A stretch of 64,000 bases of DNA, taken from positions 1-64,000 of the forward strand of contig CAYVFU010000013.1 of assembly GCA_964450495.1 (NCBI GenBank), written 5' to 3'. The notes beneath the pieces are model-generated. The model was not told the origin of the DNA. It searched no databases and worked only from the letters and a program-made list of their open reading frames with translations. Numbering within the stretch: the stretch's first letter is position 1; every line of letters begins with the position of its first letter. This document shows positions 53,151-62,429 of the stretch, piece after piece. The position numbers and the translations under genes are program-made. Origin of the DNA: CALFUK01 sp964450495. Its GTDB lineage: Bacteria > Bacteroidota > Bacteroidia > Chitinophagales > Saprospiraceae.

Positions 53151-54077
53151 ATGAGTTTTTTCGAACAGTATAACCTAAAGAAATTTGACAATCTTGAGCT
53201 ATTGGCTAAGCAGGTCGTTGAAGGATTCATTATAGGTCTGCATAAAAGTCCATTTCACGGGTTTTCTGTAGAATTTGCAGAACATAGATTGTATAATCCT
53301 GGTGAATCCACTAAAAATATAGATTGGAAGGTATATGCTCGGACAAATAAGATGTTCGTGAAAAAGTATGAAGAAGAAACCAATCTGCGATGTCAAATCA
53401 TTATTGACAGTTCGTCTTCCATGTATTTCCCCGAAAAACCATCAGACAAGACCGAACAATTAAATAAACTTCAGTTTTCATCTATTGCCGCTGCAAGTTT
53501 GATGAATCTATTGAAAAAGCAACGCGATGCTTTTGGTCTAAGTATTTTTGATTCCAGTCTCAATCTGCAAGCACCATGTAAGTCTAGCACTTCTCATTAT
53601 AAGCTAATGCTGACCTATTTGGATAAACTAATCCAAGAGCCTGAAATGAAGAAAACAACATCTGCAGCTGATGCCCTTCATCAAATTGCTGATGCGATTC
53701 ACAAAAGATCATTGGTTGTCATATTTAGCGACATGTTTGATAAAGGCGATAACCAAGACAGTCTTTTCGCTGCGCTTCAACACTTAAAGCACAACAAACA
53801 TGAAGTCATTTTATTTGATGTGGTTGATAAAAAATTAGAAGTAGAATTTGAATTTGAAAATAGACCGTATTTGTTTGTAGATATGGAAAGTGGCGAAGAA
53901 ATCAGACTTCAGTCTAATGAAGTTAAAGAACTCTATCAGAATAAAATTTCTGGAATGAAAGAAGATCTAAAACAGAAATGTTTGCAATATAAAGTTGACT
54001 ATGTTGAAGCTGACATCAATGCAGGGTATGCACAGATATTGCAAAACTATCTGGTCAAAAGAAGCAAAATGATTTGA
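53151..54077 (+). CDS. DUF58 protein with MIDAS-like von Willebrand factor A site
   Basis: DUF58 protein, 308 residues. The conserved YNPGESTKNIDWKVYART segment is at residues 48-65 and a MIDAS-like DSSSS (Asp86, Ser88, Ser90) follows in a von Willebrand A-type fold. DUF58 genes usually accompany MoxR ATPase genes in stress-related clusters (from family knowledge); no moxR is nearby, which is unusual. A DxxDxGD-like FSDMFDKGDN lies near residue 200. The gene is first of a unit with PPK2 (19 nt apart). Confidence 0.88.
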   Translation: MSFFEQYNLKKFDNLELLAKQVVEGFIIGLHKSPFHGFSVEFAEHRLYNPGESTKNIDWKVYARTNKMFVKKYEEETNLRCQIIIDSSSSMYFPEKPSDKTEQLNKLQFSSIAAASLMNLLKKQRDAFGLSIFDSSLNLQAPCKSSTSHYKLMLTYLDKLIQEPEMKKTTSAADALHQIADAIHKRSLVVIFSDMFDKGDNQDSLFAALQHLKHNKHEVILFDVVDKKLEVEFEFENRPYLFVDMESGEEIRLQSNEVKELYQNKISGMKEDLKQKCLQYKVDYVEADINAGYAQILQNYLVKRSKMI

Positions 54078-54096
54078 TAAAACGAAGATATTCAAG

Positions 54097-54849
54097 ATGA
54101 TAAAACTAAGCGACTATTCGACTTTACCTCCTGAAGATTTAGATAAAGGAGATGCTAAAAAACTGACAAATCAATACGCAAAAGAAATCGGTGAATTACA
54201 TACCAAGATGGCTGCTGATGGTAAGCACAGTTTATTAATCATCCTTCAGGGTATGGATGCTAGTGGTAAGGATGGTGCTGTAAAAGATGTCTTTAAAGAT
54301 TGCTTACCTACAGTCATGACTGCGCATTCTTTCAAAAAGCCAACAGATGAAGAATTCGCCCACGACTTTTTGTGGCGATGTCATAAGTTAGCGCCAAGAA
54401 AAGGCCGAACACAAATATTCATCAGATCACATTACGAAGATGTATTGATCCAACGTGTCCACAACTGGATAGATGAAGACCGAGTTGCAATGAGGATGGA
54501 GGCCATCAATGCATGGGAGAAGTTACTTGTTGCCGACAACAACACGACGATATTAAAATTCTATCTACACCTGAGTTACGATCAGCAAAAAATAGAATTG
54601 CAGCAGCGTATAGATGAGCTAGATAAACACTACAAACACAACGATGGAGATTGGGAAGAACGAAAACATTGGGACAAGTATATGGAGTGCTTTGAGGACG
54701 TATTTGACAAATGCGGAGATATTCCTTGGCATATCATACCTGTTGACAAACGATGGTACAGGAGCTATTTAATCGCAAAAATAGTCAAAGAAACAATGGA
54801 ATCTTGGGAGTTAGATTATCCACCATTAGTAAGAGATGAACAAAGTTAG
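54097..54849 (+). CDS. Polyphosphate kinase 2 family protein
   Basis: PPK2-type kinase, 250 residues, which transfers phosphate from polyphosphate to nucleotides. Walker A-like GMDASGKDG is at residues 52-60; the HDFLWRCHKLAPRKGR segment near residue 90 and the following FIRSHYEDVL carry the lid arginines. The length matches class I/III single-domain enzymes; ADP or AMP preference is not readable. It overlaps the S4-protein gene by 14 nt. Polyphosphate is used in stress and energy storage. Confidence 0.92.
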   Translation: MIKLSDYSTLPPEDLDKGDAKKLTNQYAKEIGELHTKMAADGKHSLLIILQGMDASGKDGAVKDVFKDCLPTVMTAHSFKKPTDEEFAHDFLWRCHKLAPRKGRTQIFIRSHYEDVLIQRVHNWIDEDRVAMRMEAINAWEKLLVADNNTTILKFYLHLSYDQQKIELQQRIDELDKHYKHNDGDWEERKHWDKYMECFEDVFDKCGDIPWHIIPVDKRWYRSYLIAKIVKETMESWELDYPPLVRDEQS

Positions 54850-55246
54850 AGTTGACAAATGGTTGTGGTCTATTAGGATTTTTAAGTCGCGAACAATGTC
54901 TACTAATGCCGCTAAAGCCGGTAAAATTAAACTTGGCGAAACAACGCTTAAACCTTCGAGCGGCATAGAAGTCGGACAGATCATCTCTGTAAGAAAGAAT
55001 GGTTTCAATTTTCAATTTGAGGTACTTAAGTTAATTGAGAAAAGGGTATCTGCAACACTAGCAGCTGAGTGCTATGAAAATAGGACACCTGAAGAGGAAA
55101 TGCACAAATACGAAACTTGGTATGTCGGCAAAGCTCAGCCAGAACGAAGAGAACGCGGTGCAGGTAGGCCTACGAAAAAGGAGCGTCGAGAAATTGAGGA
55201 TTTTAAGGATGAGTATTTTGCGTTTGATGAGTTTGATGAGGATTGA
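54836..55246 (+). CDS. S4-domain RNA-binding protein, Hsp15-like
   Basis: S4 RNA-binding domain at residues 1-65 (MNKVRVDKWLWSIRIFKSRT, then AAKAGKIKLGE), followed by a basic region (RRERGAGRPTKKERREIED) and an acidic tail. Similar to Hsp15 (HslR), which binds 50S subunits carrying stalled tRNA. Length 136 residues. Its start lies inside the PPK2 gene, so translation is probably coupled. Confidence 0.88.
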   Translation: MNKVRVDKWLWSIRIFKSRTMSTNAAKAGKIKLGETTLKPSSGIEVGQIISVRKNGFNFQFEVLKLIEKRVSATLAAECYENRTPEEEMHKYETWYVGKAQPERRERGAGRPTKKERREIEDFKDEYFAFDEFDED

Positions 55247-55477
55247 GCGGTCTCGACTCAAGGATTAAGGGTAAATGTGCTTAAACGAAACCTACAAACA
55301 TTTGAAGGAGCAAATACAATAACTAAGCAATACTGTCTGACTTTGAGTATTACCAACTCGTCATTAGCCTTTGGCGAACTCCACCTAGGAAGAGATTTTG
55401 CTAACTCATTCTTGCTAAGTCGGGAGGCCTTTAGCAACACACTTTACGTTTTGCTGAGGCGAGACACTAACTGCTAC
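55247..55477. repeat. Intergenic space bounded by inverted copies of the GC-rich repeat
   Basis: Between the S4 gene and the convergent DPP IV gene, GGTCTCGACTCAAGG lies at 55250-55264 and the inverted related unit TGCTGAGGCGAGACACTA (TAGTGTCTCGCCTCAGCA on the other strand) near 55448-55465. The matching core GTCTCG(A/C)CTCA faces inward from both ends of about 200 bp of non-coding sequence. Open frames of 60-76 codons inside it do not look real. It may be a small repeat element of the family seen at 1423 and 9037. Confidence 0.45.
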
Positions 55478-57745
55478 TCAATTTTCATTAACGGGACAAT
55501 GTTCTAATAGATAATTCGTAATTGTCGAATACAAATGCTTGCGGGTATTGTCGCCTTCCCAAATACCATGAGAACGATTGGGGTAAATCATCAGATCAAA
55601 TTGCTTATCTTCTTTAATCAATTCATTGATCAACATTTCTGCATTTTGGTAGTGCACATTGTCATCGGCTGTGCCATGTATCAATAATAGATTACCCTCT
55701 AAGTTTTTGGCATAGGTAATCGGAGATCCTTCTATAAAGTCTTCGGGATTCTCTTGAAGTAAACCCATATAACGCTCTTGATAAATGTTGTCATAAGTTG
55801 GCTGGTACGCTACAGCTGCAATTGCGACACCTGTCTTATAAATCTCTGGATATCTAAAGAGCAAGTTTAAGGTCATAGATCCTCCTCCACTCCATCCCCA
55901 TACCGATGTTCTCTCTGCGTCGACAAAATCCCACTTCAATACTTCTTTAGCAGCTAGAGCTTGATCTCTGGAATTGATGACACCGATCTTTCGATAAATA
56001 CTTTTGCGCCATTCACTGCCATTTAATACAGGCGTTCCTCTGTTGTCCATATCAATAATGATGTATCCTTTCTGACTCATCATAATATCCCACAAGCTCG
56101 AATAGGTATCATTTGCAACTTGTCCCCAGGGCTCTCCGTACACATGAAATAGAACAGGATATTTTTTTGTTGGGTCGAAATCAAATGGTTTTATCATTCG
56201 ACCATCGATGCGTATACCTTCTTCGGTTGTAACATGGAAAAACTCAACATCAGGCAAATCCAGTTTCTCTAGTTTTCTCTTTATTATACTGTTGCCAATG
56301 AATGTGGTAATCGTTTTGTGCGATGGCAATTCGATGAGTCTTGCTGATCTTGGTTCGTTGACAGATTCATGTGTATGCACAGCGAATTTACCATTGGGAG
56401 CAATATTATAGCGATTCATGCCACTATACTTTTCTGGGGTTAACCGCTTCATTTGATCTCTTCCATTGAGTCCAATATGGTACAAATGTCGACGAGCCCT
56501 ATGGTCAGGAGATGCTATAAAATACAAGTCGTTACCTGAGCTGTTTTGTACTGAAGCAACATCATAATCACCTGGAGTTATTAAGGTTTTGTCGCCGTTA
56601 TCTAACTTTATTTTGTAGACATGCCGCCATCCATCATTCTCCGTCATTCTTAAGATTGACTTGCCTTCATCTGCACCAAACATATCTGTCCTACCCCAGC
56701 CTACAGCTGTTGGGTCAGGATATTTTAGTGCTACCCAAGTGTCTTCTTTTTCTTCATACAATAAAGCAGTTGTATTAGATTTGATGTTGTACTTCCACAT
56801 CTGTAAATGATTCTGATGCCTGTTCATTGTTTGAATTAACAGTACTTCATTATTAATCCATTGGATCGCAGGTATATAACTGTCCTTTTTGAAATCAGGA
56901 ATAGATACCCACGTAGTTTCACCGTCATTAAGTGAGACAACACCTATTTTACAAACAGAAGGATCCTCTCCTACTTTTGGATATTGTACAGGTAATAAAA
57001 TAGGATAAATGCTGTCCGTATTATTGATCATATTAAACACACCAGTACTCGCAGCATCTAATTGCCAATAGGCAATATGAGATCCTTTTTCATTCCATCG
57101 AAAGCCGTCGCGAGCACCAAATTCTTCTTCATACACCCAATCGAATGTACCATTTATCAAATCTCGGCTACCATCTGTGGTCAACTGAGTGATGTCTCCA
57201 GTAGAGAAATCTTCTAAATATAAATTAAAATTATGGACGTATGCTACCGTAGAATTGTCTGTAGAAAATTTAGCAAACATCAAACTAGAAGGTGTGAAAT
57301 CTTTACCTAATTGTTTTAATGTATTATTTTCAAGATTGTAGACCCAGTAATCTCCTTTAGTGTTGCTCCTCCATACTCTACTCGTATTGGTAAATAACAA
57401 GACTTTGGATTCGTCCGATGAGAGACTGAAATCTTCTACAGAGATGACTTCATTGGTTTTTGAATTTTTTAATTGAGTAGCATTGATGTAAATATCTTTT
57501 TCTTGCGTTGCAGAATTATAACGTACCAATTCATTTCCTCTAATCCCTTTCTCGATGATGACATAACTATTGCCACCATCAATCCATTTTATTGGTTTCA
57601 TTGATTGTTGGCTAAATTCCCCATTATCATAAATGCGGTCGATAGTAAGTGTTGATGATCCTGCTGTTTGTTGAGACCAAATAACATTTGTCTGAAAAAT
57701 AAATATTCCAATACATAAATTGAGTAAGAGATGTTTCATAATCAC
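55478..57745 (-). CDS. Dipeptidyl peptidase IV-like serine peptidase (S9B)
   Basis: Secreted or periplasmic peptidase of the DPP IV family, 755 residues, with a signal peptide ending VIWSQ (the start may be the Met two codons later). A beta-propeller (about 60-490) precedes the hydrolase domain with Ser near 618 in GWSGGGS, Asp near 692 in GTADDNVHY and His near 727 in NRSHGIWEG, the usual S9B order. The double-Glu YEEEFGARDGFRWN near residue 208 is the N-terminal amine-binding motif of DPP IV. It cleaves X-Pro dipeptides from peptides. It lies downstream of lptD (18 nt) and may share its transcript. Confidence 0.93.
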   Translation of the reverse strand: MIMKHLLLNLCIGIFIFQTNVIWSQQTAGSSTLTIDRIYDNGEFSQQSMKPIKWIDGGNSYVIIEKGIRGNELVRYNSATQEKDIYINATQLKNSKTNEVISVEDFSLSSDESKVLLFTNTSRVWRSNTKGDYWVYNLENNTLKQLGKDFTPSSLMFAKFSTDNSTVAYVHNFNLYLEDFSTGDITQLTTDGSRDLINGTFDWVYEEEFGARDGFRWNEKGSHIAYWQLDAASTGVFNMINNTDSIYPILLPVQYPKVGEDPSVCKIGVVSLNDGETTWVSIPDFKKDSYIPAIQWINNEVLLIQTMNRHQNHLQMWKYNIKSNTTALLYEEKEDTWVALKYPDPTAVGWGRTDMFGADEGKSILRMTENDGWRHVYKIKLDNGDKTLITPGDYDVASVQNSSGNDLYFIASPDHRARRHLYHIGLNGRDQMKRLTPEKYSGMNRYNIAPNGKFAVHTHESVNEPRSARLIELPSHKTITTFIGNSIIKRKLEKLDLPDVEFFHVTTEEGIRIDGRMIKPFDFDPTKKYPVLFHVYGEPWGQVANDTYSSLWDIMMSQKGYIIIDMDNRGTPVLNGSEWRKSIYRKIGVINSRDQALAAKEVLKWDFVDAERTSVWGWSGGGSMTLNLLFRYPEIYKTGVAIAAVAYQPTYDNIYQERYMGLLQENPEDFIEGSPITYAKNLEGNLLLIHGTADDNVHYQNAEMLINELIKEDKQFDLMIYPNRSHGIWEGDNTRKHLYSTITNYLLEHCPVNEN

Positions 57746-57763
57746 AAGCTATTTATTTCGTCT

Positions 57764-60607
57764 TTAAAATATCGAATCGAATTGATTTCTTCCATAATTA
57801 TATTTCAAAAATCCTAATTGTGAAGAGTTTACAGCAATTAGAAAATTAAAAGTACCTCTTGATGGTTGCCAATTAAATGTCATAGTCCAACAATGAAGAT
57901 TTCTTTGAAAGCCAAGTGACGGATATACAAAATTCTTATTTACAAAATCGTAAGAGAAATTTCCAAGATTTAAATTCCAATTGTCTGACAATACAATCCT
58001 ACCAGAAAATCGAAGACTGTTTGTTGCGATGGTCGATAATTTTTCGCCATCTTCTGCATCTATCCTATACGTAATCGCATGTGACACACTGAAATTATCA
58101 AATACCTCTAGTAAGGACAATCTTTTGTTTTCATTTTCTTCAACACCATCTCTTTCTTCTAAACTACCTCGTTCATTTTCTTCAAAAAATTGATCTCTTG
58201 CAGCGGACCCAAAGGGTTGATTTCGCAATTCATTCTCTCTTTGGTCGCGCAACAAATCTTCATCAACAAATTCACCTTCATTCTCTTCTTCTTCCTCTTC
58301 TTTATCTTTTTGGAAAAATTCCCGAATATCTTTAAATGTAAATCTTGTCGTTAATGTAGCTTGAAAATTTTCTAGTCTGACAGGTAATATTTTTTTAAGT
58401 CCTTCTTTTTGTGACCAAACTGTTGTGTTAACTCTTCTGTTATTTTCTTCAATATATGGGTCCATTCTTGCGCTAAATGCCAAGTTGGATATACGCTTAA
58501 ATAATGAGGCATTACCGCTAATAGCCACCGTGCTCCATTTAAGTGAATCCGCGACTAAATTATGGCTACCATTTATACCTATAGTATTGAATATTTTAAA
58601 GGTTTTGACTTCTTCATCCTCTGTACCTTTATTTGTCAACCATTTCCCTTCAAAGTTATTTGTGATTGAATACGTCACAGCCATTTGCCTATCTCGTATC
58701 TGAGGCCGACTGAATATGCCTCCGTCGAATTCGGTGTATTCTTGAAAGCTTGTTTCATCGTCTTCATCATCTCGCACAAGTTTGACAAAGTCTCGGGTAC
58801 TCGGGCGAAAGGACAATCCAATGCTCGGTTTTATTGTATGTCGTAGCCCGCGTAATCTTCCTTTAGAGAACAAAAGTGTTCCGAATAAATTCGTTGATAG
58901 ATTCGCATTTGCACTAAAATCTCTATAAGCCGCAAAGCCTGTATTAAAAACATCATCAATTAGGACTCTAGTTGTCGTTGTGTCGTTGGTAAATGGATTA
59001 ACACTTATCTCATCCCTAGGATTAAATTCTCTTTCTAATGTTTTTAGCACCCAAAATTCTTCATAATTGACTGAAGGACTAAATTGGAAATGATTTAAGA
59101 GATTAAAAGTGGCACCAACATCTGCTTCATGAGACATACCTGTTTGCAGATTATCTAAAGTTTGTTGCGAGAATAAAATTGTATCAACAGTACTCACATA
59201 ATTCCTAAATTGAGAATTATAACTCACATTTAATTTTTCATACCACTTTTCTTTTCCAGCACCTGACTTTCGTTTAAATGGATTTATCCGTTGCATTCGA
59301 AACTGGACATTCGGTAAAGTAAAATCAATTTTTCTTGTTCGTGTATTTTGAGTGTGACCTAAAGTTATATTCAAACTTAAAGCATCAAAATCTGGCATTG
59401 AATGACTTATTCTAAAATTCGAATTGATTATATTTTCTAATTGAGACTGAGCATCATTAAAATTAGCTCTATCAAAATCATTAGTTGTAAATCTAAAATT
59501 TCCACCTACAGTGATATAAGGATGGGCTTTAGAATCTTGATTATGTGTTAAAGCAAAACTGAACGATTTATTTGAGTTTCTATCAACTTCTCCTTGCACC
59601 TCGGTGAATTGTGCTGAATAACCAATCTGTACATTTCCACTGTATTTATACCGCTTTTTATAGTTGGAGCCTACACGCAAACCGTATGATCCTCTAGAAT
59701 AAATATCTCCGACCACCCTTAGGTCTAAGTAGTCGCTTAAGGCCCAGTAATATCCAATCTCTCTAAACCCAAATCCTAAACTTTCAGATATTTCAAAACC
59801 TTGTGTGCCACCAAATATTATCCCAGAACGCTGGCCTTGTATCATTGGCATTAAAGCAAAGGGTATGAAAAGCGGTGTAGGAATACCTGCTATCTCCATT
59901 CTCGAAGGACCGACAACTGCTAATTTATCGGGAATCAATTTCAACTTACTGGCTCTTATGCCATAGTGAGGATTGGGATGATTGCAAGTCGTTATTAATG
60001 AATTTTTATTATAAATAATATCATCGACTAATAGACTATCTTTTGCTTTACTTACAAATTTTGTCACTGCACCGTGGATGGTAAATTCTCCTTGTTTTGT
60101 AATGGCTTCGTAGACAATTCCTTTTTGGGTTTCAAAATTGAATCTCAGCTTTTCGTATTTAAATTCTGAACCGTTCGTAATAAAAACTGGTTTTTCTAAT
60201 GACTCACCATTTCGACCTTTTATGCTTTGCGCTAGTGCTTCTTTTTTTACGAAATCAAAAATGATATAGCCCGCCTTTATTTCATTCTCTTGATACTTGA
60301 CATAAGCACTGCCTTTCAAATGGATCTGATTTTTTGCAACATCCACCCATTGCGTATCAACAGAACCGTGCTCGATGTTGTCATCAAAACTATCGTCTGA
60401 AATAGGGATGACCAAAGATGAATCAACATCGGTCCTTTGCAGACTATCCAACATATTTGGAAACGTATCCAACGAGCTTTCAGATGGTGACAAATTGAAT
60501 TGCGGAACTGGTTGTTGTCCGAATGCAACTGTAATTTTACATATTACAAAAAATAGTACTATGTAATACTCTAATTTCAAGCTATTTATGTTATTTTTAC
60601 TACTCAA
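57764..60607 (-). CDS. lptD: LPS-assembly protein LptD (OstA-like), Bacteroidota type
   Basis: Outer-membrane LPS-insertion barrel. A signal peptide (about 1-30) precedes an OstA-like periplasmic beta-jellyroll domain (about 90-235, with strands such as QIHLKGSAYVKYQENEIKAG), then a large barrel (about 240-947). The C-terminus LKYNYGRNQFDSIF ends with a terminal aromatic typical of outer-membrane proteins. The barrel contains a Glu-rich insertion (about 766-826) that would form a long loop. The length of 947 residues is larger than E. coli LptD (784). Its start is 40 bp from the divergent amidase start. Confidence 0.88.
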   Translation of the reverse strand: MSSKNNINSLKLEYYIVLFFVICKITVAFGQQPVPQFNLSPSESSLDTFPNMLDSLQRTDVDSSLVIPISDDSFDDNIEHGSVDTQWVDVAKNQIHLKGSAYVKYQENEIKAGYIIFDFVKKEALAQSIKGRNGESLEKPVFITNGSEFKYEKLRFNFETQKGIVYEAITKQGEFTIHGAVTKFVSKAKDSLLVDDIIYNKNSLITTCNHPNPHYGIRASKLKLIPDKLAVVGPSRMEIAGIPTPLFIPFALMPMIQGQRSGIIFGGTQGFEISESLGFGFREIGYYWALSDYLDLRVVGDIYSRGSYGLRVGSNYKKRYKYSGNVQIGYSAQFTEVQGEVDRNSNKSFSFALTHNQDSKAHPYITVGGNFRFTTNDFDRANFNDAQSQLENIINSNFRISHSMPDFDALSLNITLGHTQNTRTRKIDFTLPNVQFRMQRINPFKRKSGAGKEKWYEKLNVSYNSQFRNYVSTVDTILFSQQTLDNLQTGMSHEADVGATFNLLNHFQFSPSVNYEEFWVLKTLEREFNPRDEISVNPFTNDTTTTRVLIDDVFNTGFAAYRDFSANANLSTNLFGTLLFSKGRLRGLRHTIKPSIGLSFRPSTRDFVKLVRDDEDDETSFQEYTEFDGGIFSRPQIRDRQMAVTYSITNNFEGKWLTNKGTEDEEVKTFKIFNTIGINGSHNLVADSLKWSTVAISGNASLFKRISNLAFSARMDPYIEENNRRVNTTVWSQKEGLKKILPVRLENFQATLTTRFTFKDIREFFQKDKEEEEEENEGEFVDEDLLRDQRENELRNQPFGSAARDQFFEENERGSLEERDGVEENENKRLSLLEVFDNFSVSHAITYRIDAEDGEKLSTIATNSLRFSGRIVLSDNWNLNLGNFSYDFVNKNFVYPSLGFQRNLHCWTMTFNWQPSRGTFNFLIAVNSSQLGFLKYNYGRNQFDSIF

Positions 60608-60647
60608 ACTTTGTATTAGCGCACAAGGTATTCAAAAGGTCTTATAT

Positions 60648-62183
60648 ATGAAGGTACTTCACACTGCATTTCGTCTCATGATTGTATCGGGTTTGCTCTT
60701 CATGAGTGGCTCACCACACATGTATGCCAATAAAAACGATTCGTATGAAACAGCTGTTGTTAATGGAATCATAAAGTTTGATATCCAACGACTTACAGGG
60801 ATTGGTGAACTAGATAAAATTGTCATTGATGCTGGCCATGGAGGTAAAGATCACGGTTGTTCTGGAGCGCATTCTAAAGAGAAATTTATCGTCTTAGACA
60901 TTGCAAAAAAGTTAGGTAAGTTACTCAGGAGTTATCACCCAGAAATTGAAGTAATTTTTACAAGAGAAACTGATGTATTCATTCCTTTGGATACCAGGAT
61001 TCAACTCGCTAATAAAAACAAAGCAGATCTGTTTATCTCTATACATGCCAATTATATTGGTAAACCTCATGTGAATGGCACAGAAACTTACGTGATGGGT
61101 TTGCATAGGGCCGAGGATAACTTAGCTGTTGCAAAACGAGAAAACTCGTCTATCCTTTATGAGTCAGATTATCAATCTACTTATGGAGGCTATGATCCTA
61201 ATTCGCCAGAAGCACATATACTATTGTCCATGTTTCAAAATGCGTATTTAGACAAAAGCATCAATTTTGCAACGAAGGTAGAGGAGAGTTTTACAACAAG
61301 AACTATATTAAAAAGTCGAGGAGTCAAACAAGCTGGATTTCTCGTACTCCGTAAAGCCACAATGCCAAGTACTCTAATTGAAACCGGCTTTTTGAGTAGT
61401 CGCAACGATGAAGCTTATCTTATGAGTTCTAATGGCCAAGATGAAGTCGCTAATGCTATTCTTAAGGCAATAACCGAGTACAAGCGTGAAATAAATGGTG
61501 AGTATTGGAATGAAAAAAATAACTCCATCGCTGTCGTAAAAGAACCAGTCACAAAGACATCAGAACAGCAAGTAGTGACTCAAGATTATTCTACACAAAC
61601 AGGTAAAAGTATCCCAACAACTCCTTCTACTCAAATTACTGAAAATCAAGAAGTTACTTTCACAAAATCATCATCAAACGGCCATCCCAAAACTGCTTCT
61701 GGAGCAACTGGTATCCCTAACCAGTCCAATATCGATTTAGGTGTATCCAACACTGCAATACAAGCGGTTGGTCACAACAATACATCATCACAAGGCCATC
61801 CCAAAACCGACTCAGGAGCAACGGGTATTCCTGATCAATCTACAGCCATTTATGTGGATTCTAAGCCTGTCGTACAAGCCAATAAAACATCGATTCAAAT
61901 GGCTTCCACGGCATCAACTGTTCACACTGGAGCAACATCTGGAAATGCAAAAGTCTACAGAGTTCAGATTGGTGCCGGTAAGAATAAATTACTCGTTAAA
62001 AACTCCAAATTTGAGGAAATCACGGATCTTGAAATTAGGAAAGAAAATGACATGTATAAGTATGTAGCTGGGTTCTATTCTAGTCTTGATGAAGCTTTTG
62101 AAGCCAAGAAACAATTTATAGACAAAGGCTTTAAAGGCTCATTCATCGTGGCATATCAAGGAGACCAAAGGACAGCTTTGTGA
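60648..62183 (+). CDS. N-acetylmuramoyl-L-alanine amidase with C-terminal SPOR-like domain
   Basis: Zinc amidase (Amidase_3) that cuts the stem peptide from peptidoglycan during cell separation. Start at 60648 (MKVLHTAF) gives a signal peptide ending SPHMYAN; the upstream Met at 60588 overlaps lptD's start region and looks wrong. Zinc ligands are His and Glu of IDAGHGGKDHG, with SIHANY and the final ETGFLSSRND motif. A low-complexity linker (about 300-430) contains a 20-residue repeat twice. The C-terminal YRVQIGAGKNK and VAGFYSSLDEAFEAKKQF pattern fits a SPOR domain, which binds septal peptidoglycan. Length 511 residues with this start. Confidence 0.9.
   Translation: MKVLHTAFRLMIVSGLLFMSGSPHMYANKNDSYETAVVNGIIKFDIQRLTGIGELDKIVIDAGHGGKDHGCSGAHSKEKFIVLDIAKKLGKLLRSYHPEIEVIFTRETDVFIPLDTRIQLANKNKADLFISIHANYIGKPHVNGTETYVMGLHRAEDNLAVAKRENSSILYESDYQSTYGGYDPNSPEAHILLSMFQNAYLDKSINFATKVEESFTTRTILKSRGVKQAGFLVLRKATMPSTLIETGFLSSRNDEAYLMSSNGQDEVANAILKAITEYKREINGEYWNEKNNSIAVVKEPVTKTSEQQVVTQDYSTQTGKSIPTTPSTQITENQEVTFTKSSSNGHPKTASGATGIPNQSNIDLGVSNTAIQAVGHNNTSSQGHPKTDSGATGIPDQSTAIYVDSKPVVQANKTSIQMASTASTVHTGATSGNAKVYRVQIGAGKNKLLVKNSKFEEITDLEIRKENDMYKYVAGFYSSLDEAFEAKKQFIDKGFKGSFIVAYQGDQRTAL
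61668..61841 (+). repeat. 20-residue repeat in the amidase linker
   Basis: SSSNGHPKTASGATGIPNQS (61668-61727) recurs as TSSQGHPKTDSGATGIPDQS (61782-61841), 114 bp apart, so 38 residues. The sites are in frame. The DNA of the two copies differs at many third positions, so the similarity is kept at protein level. Confidence 0.85.
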
Positions 62184-62429
62184 TTCATATACTCCAGCTT
62201 ATGGCTAAATCTTATGTCTTTTATATGAGCATATTCTTTATTGTGGCGTAAATACATGTTCGTTTCTAAGATAGATGCCTAACCCTTACTTGTTGGTTTA
62301 GGGTTTAAAAATGTTAGTTATCTATGGATAAGTTGTCAGCGAAGAGCTGAAACATGTTAACAATTTAATTTAACATACGTAACATATCCATTCTTTTCTA
62401 AATACATTTGTTGTCTAATCTTACGCTTT
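62184..62429. other. Intergenic region before the UPF0173-parAB unit
   Basis: 246-bp space after the amidase gene, AT-rich. It has a weak hairpin (AACCCT/AGGGTT, 62281-62305) with no T-run and the palindrome TTATCTATGGATAA (62318-62331). The promoter of UPF0173-parA-parB must lie here, but no clear TTG/TAnnTTTG pair was seen. Confidence 0.4.
62318..62331. promoter_or_regulatory. Near-perfect palindrome upstream of the parAB unit
   Basis: TTATCTATGGATAA reads nearly the same on both strands and contains TTATCCATA on the minus strand, one base from the DnaA box. It sits about 99 bp before the UPF0173 ATG. A regulator site is possible but not shown. Confidence 0.25.

Noticed and set aside
62278..62310. 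Hairpin AACCCT/AGGGTT after the amidase gene
   Set aside because: Six-base stem, 13-base loop and no T-run; too weak for a terminator call.
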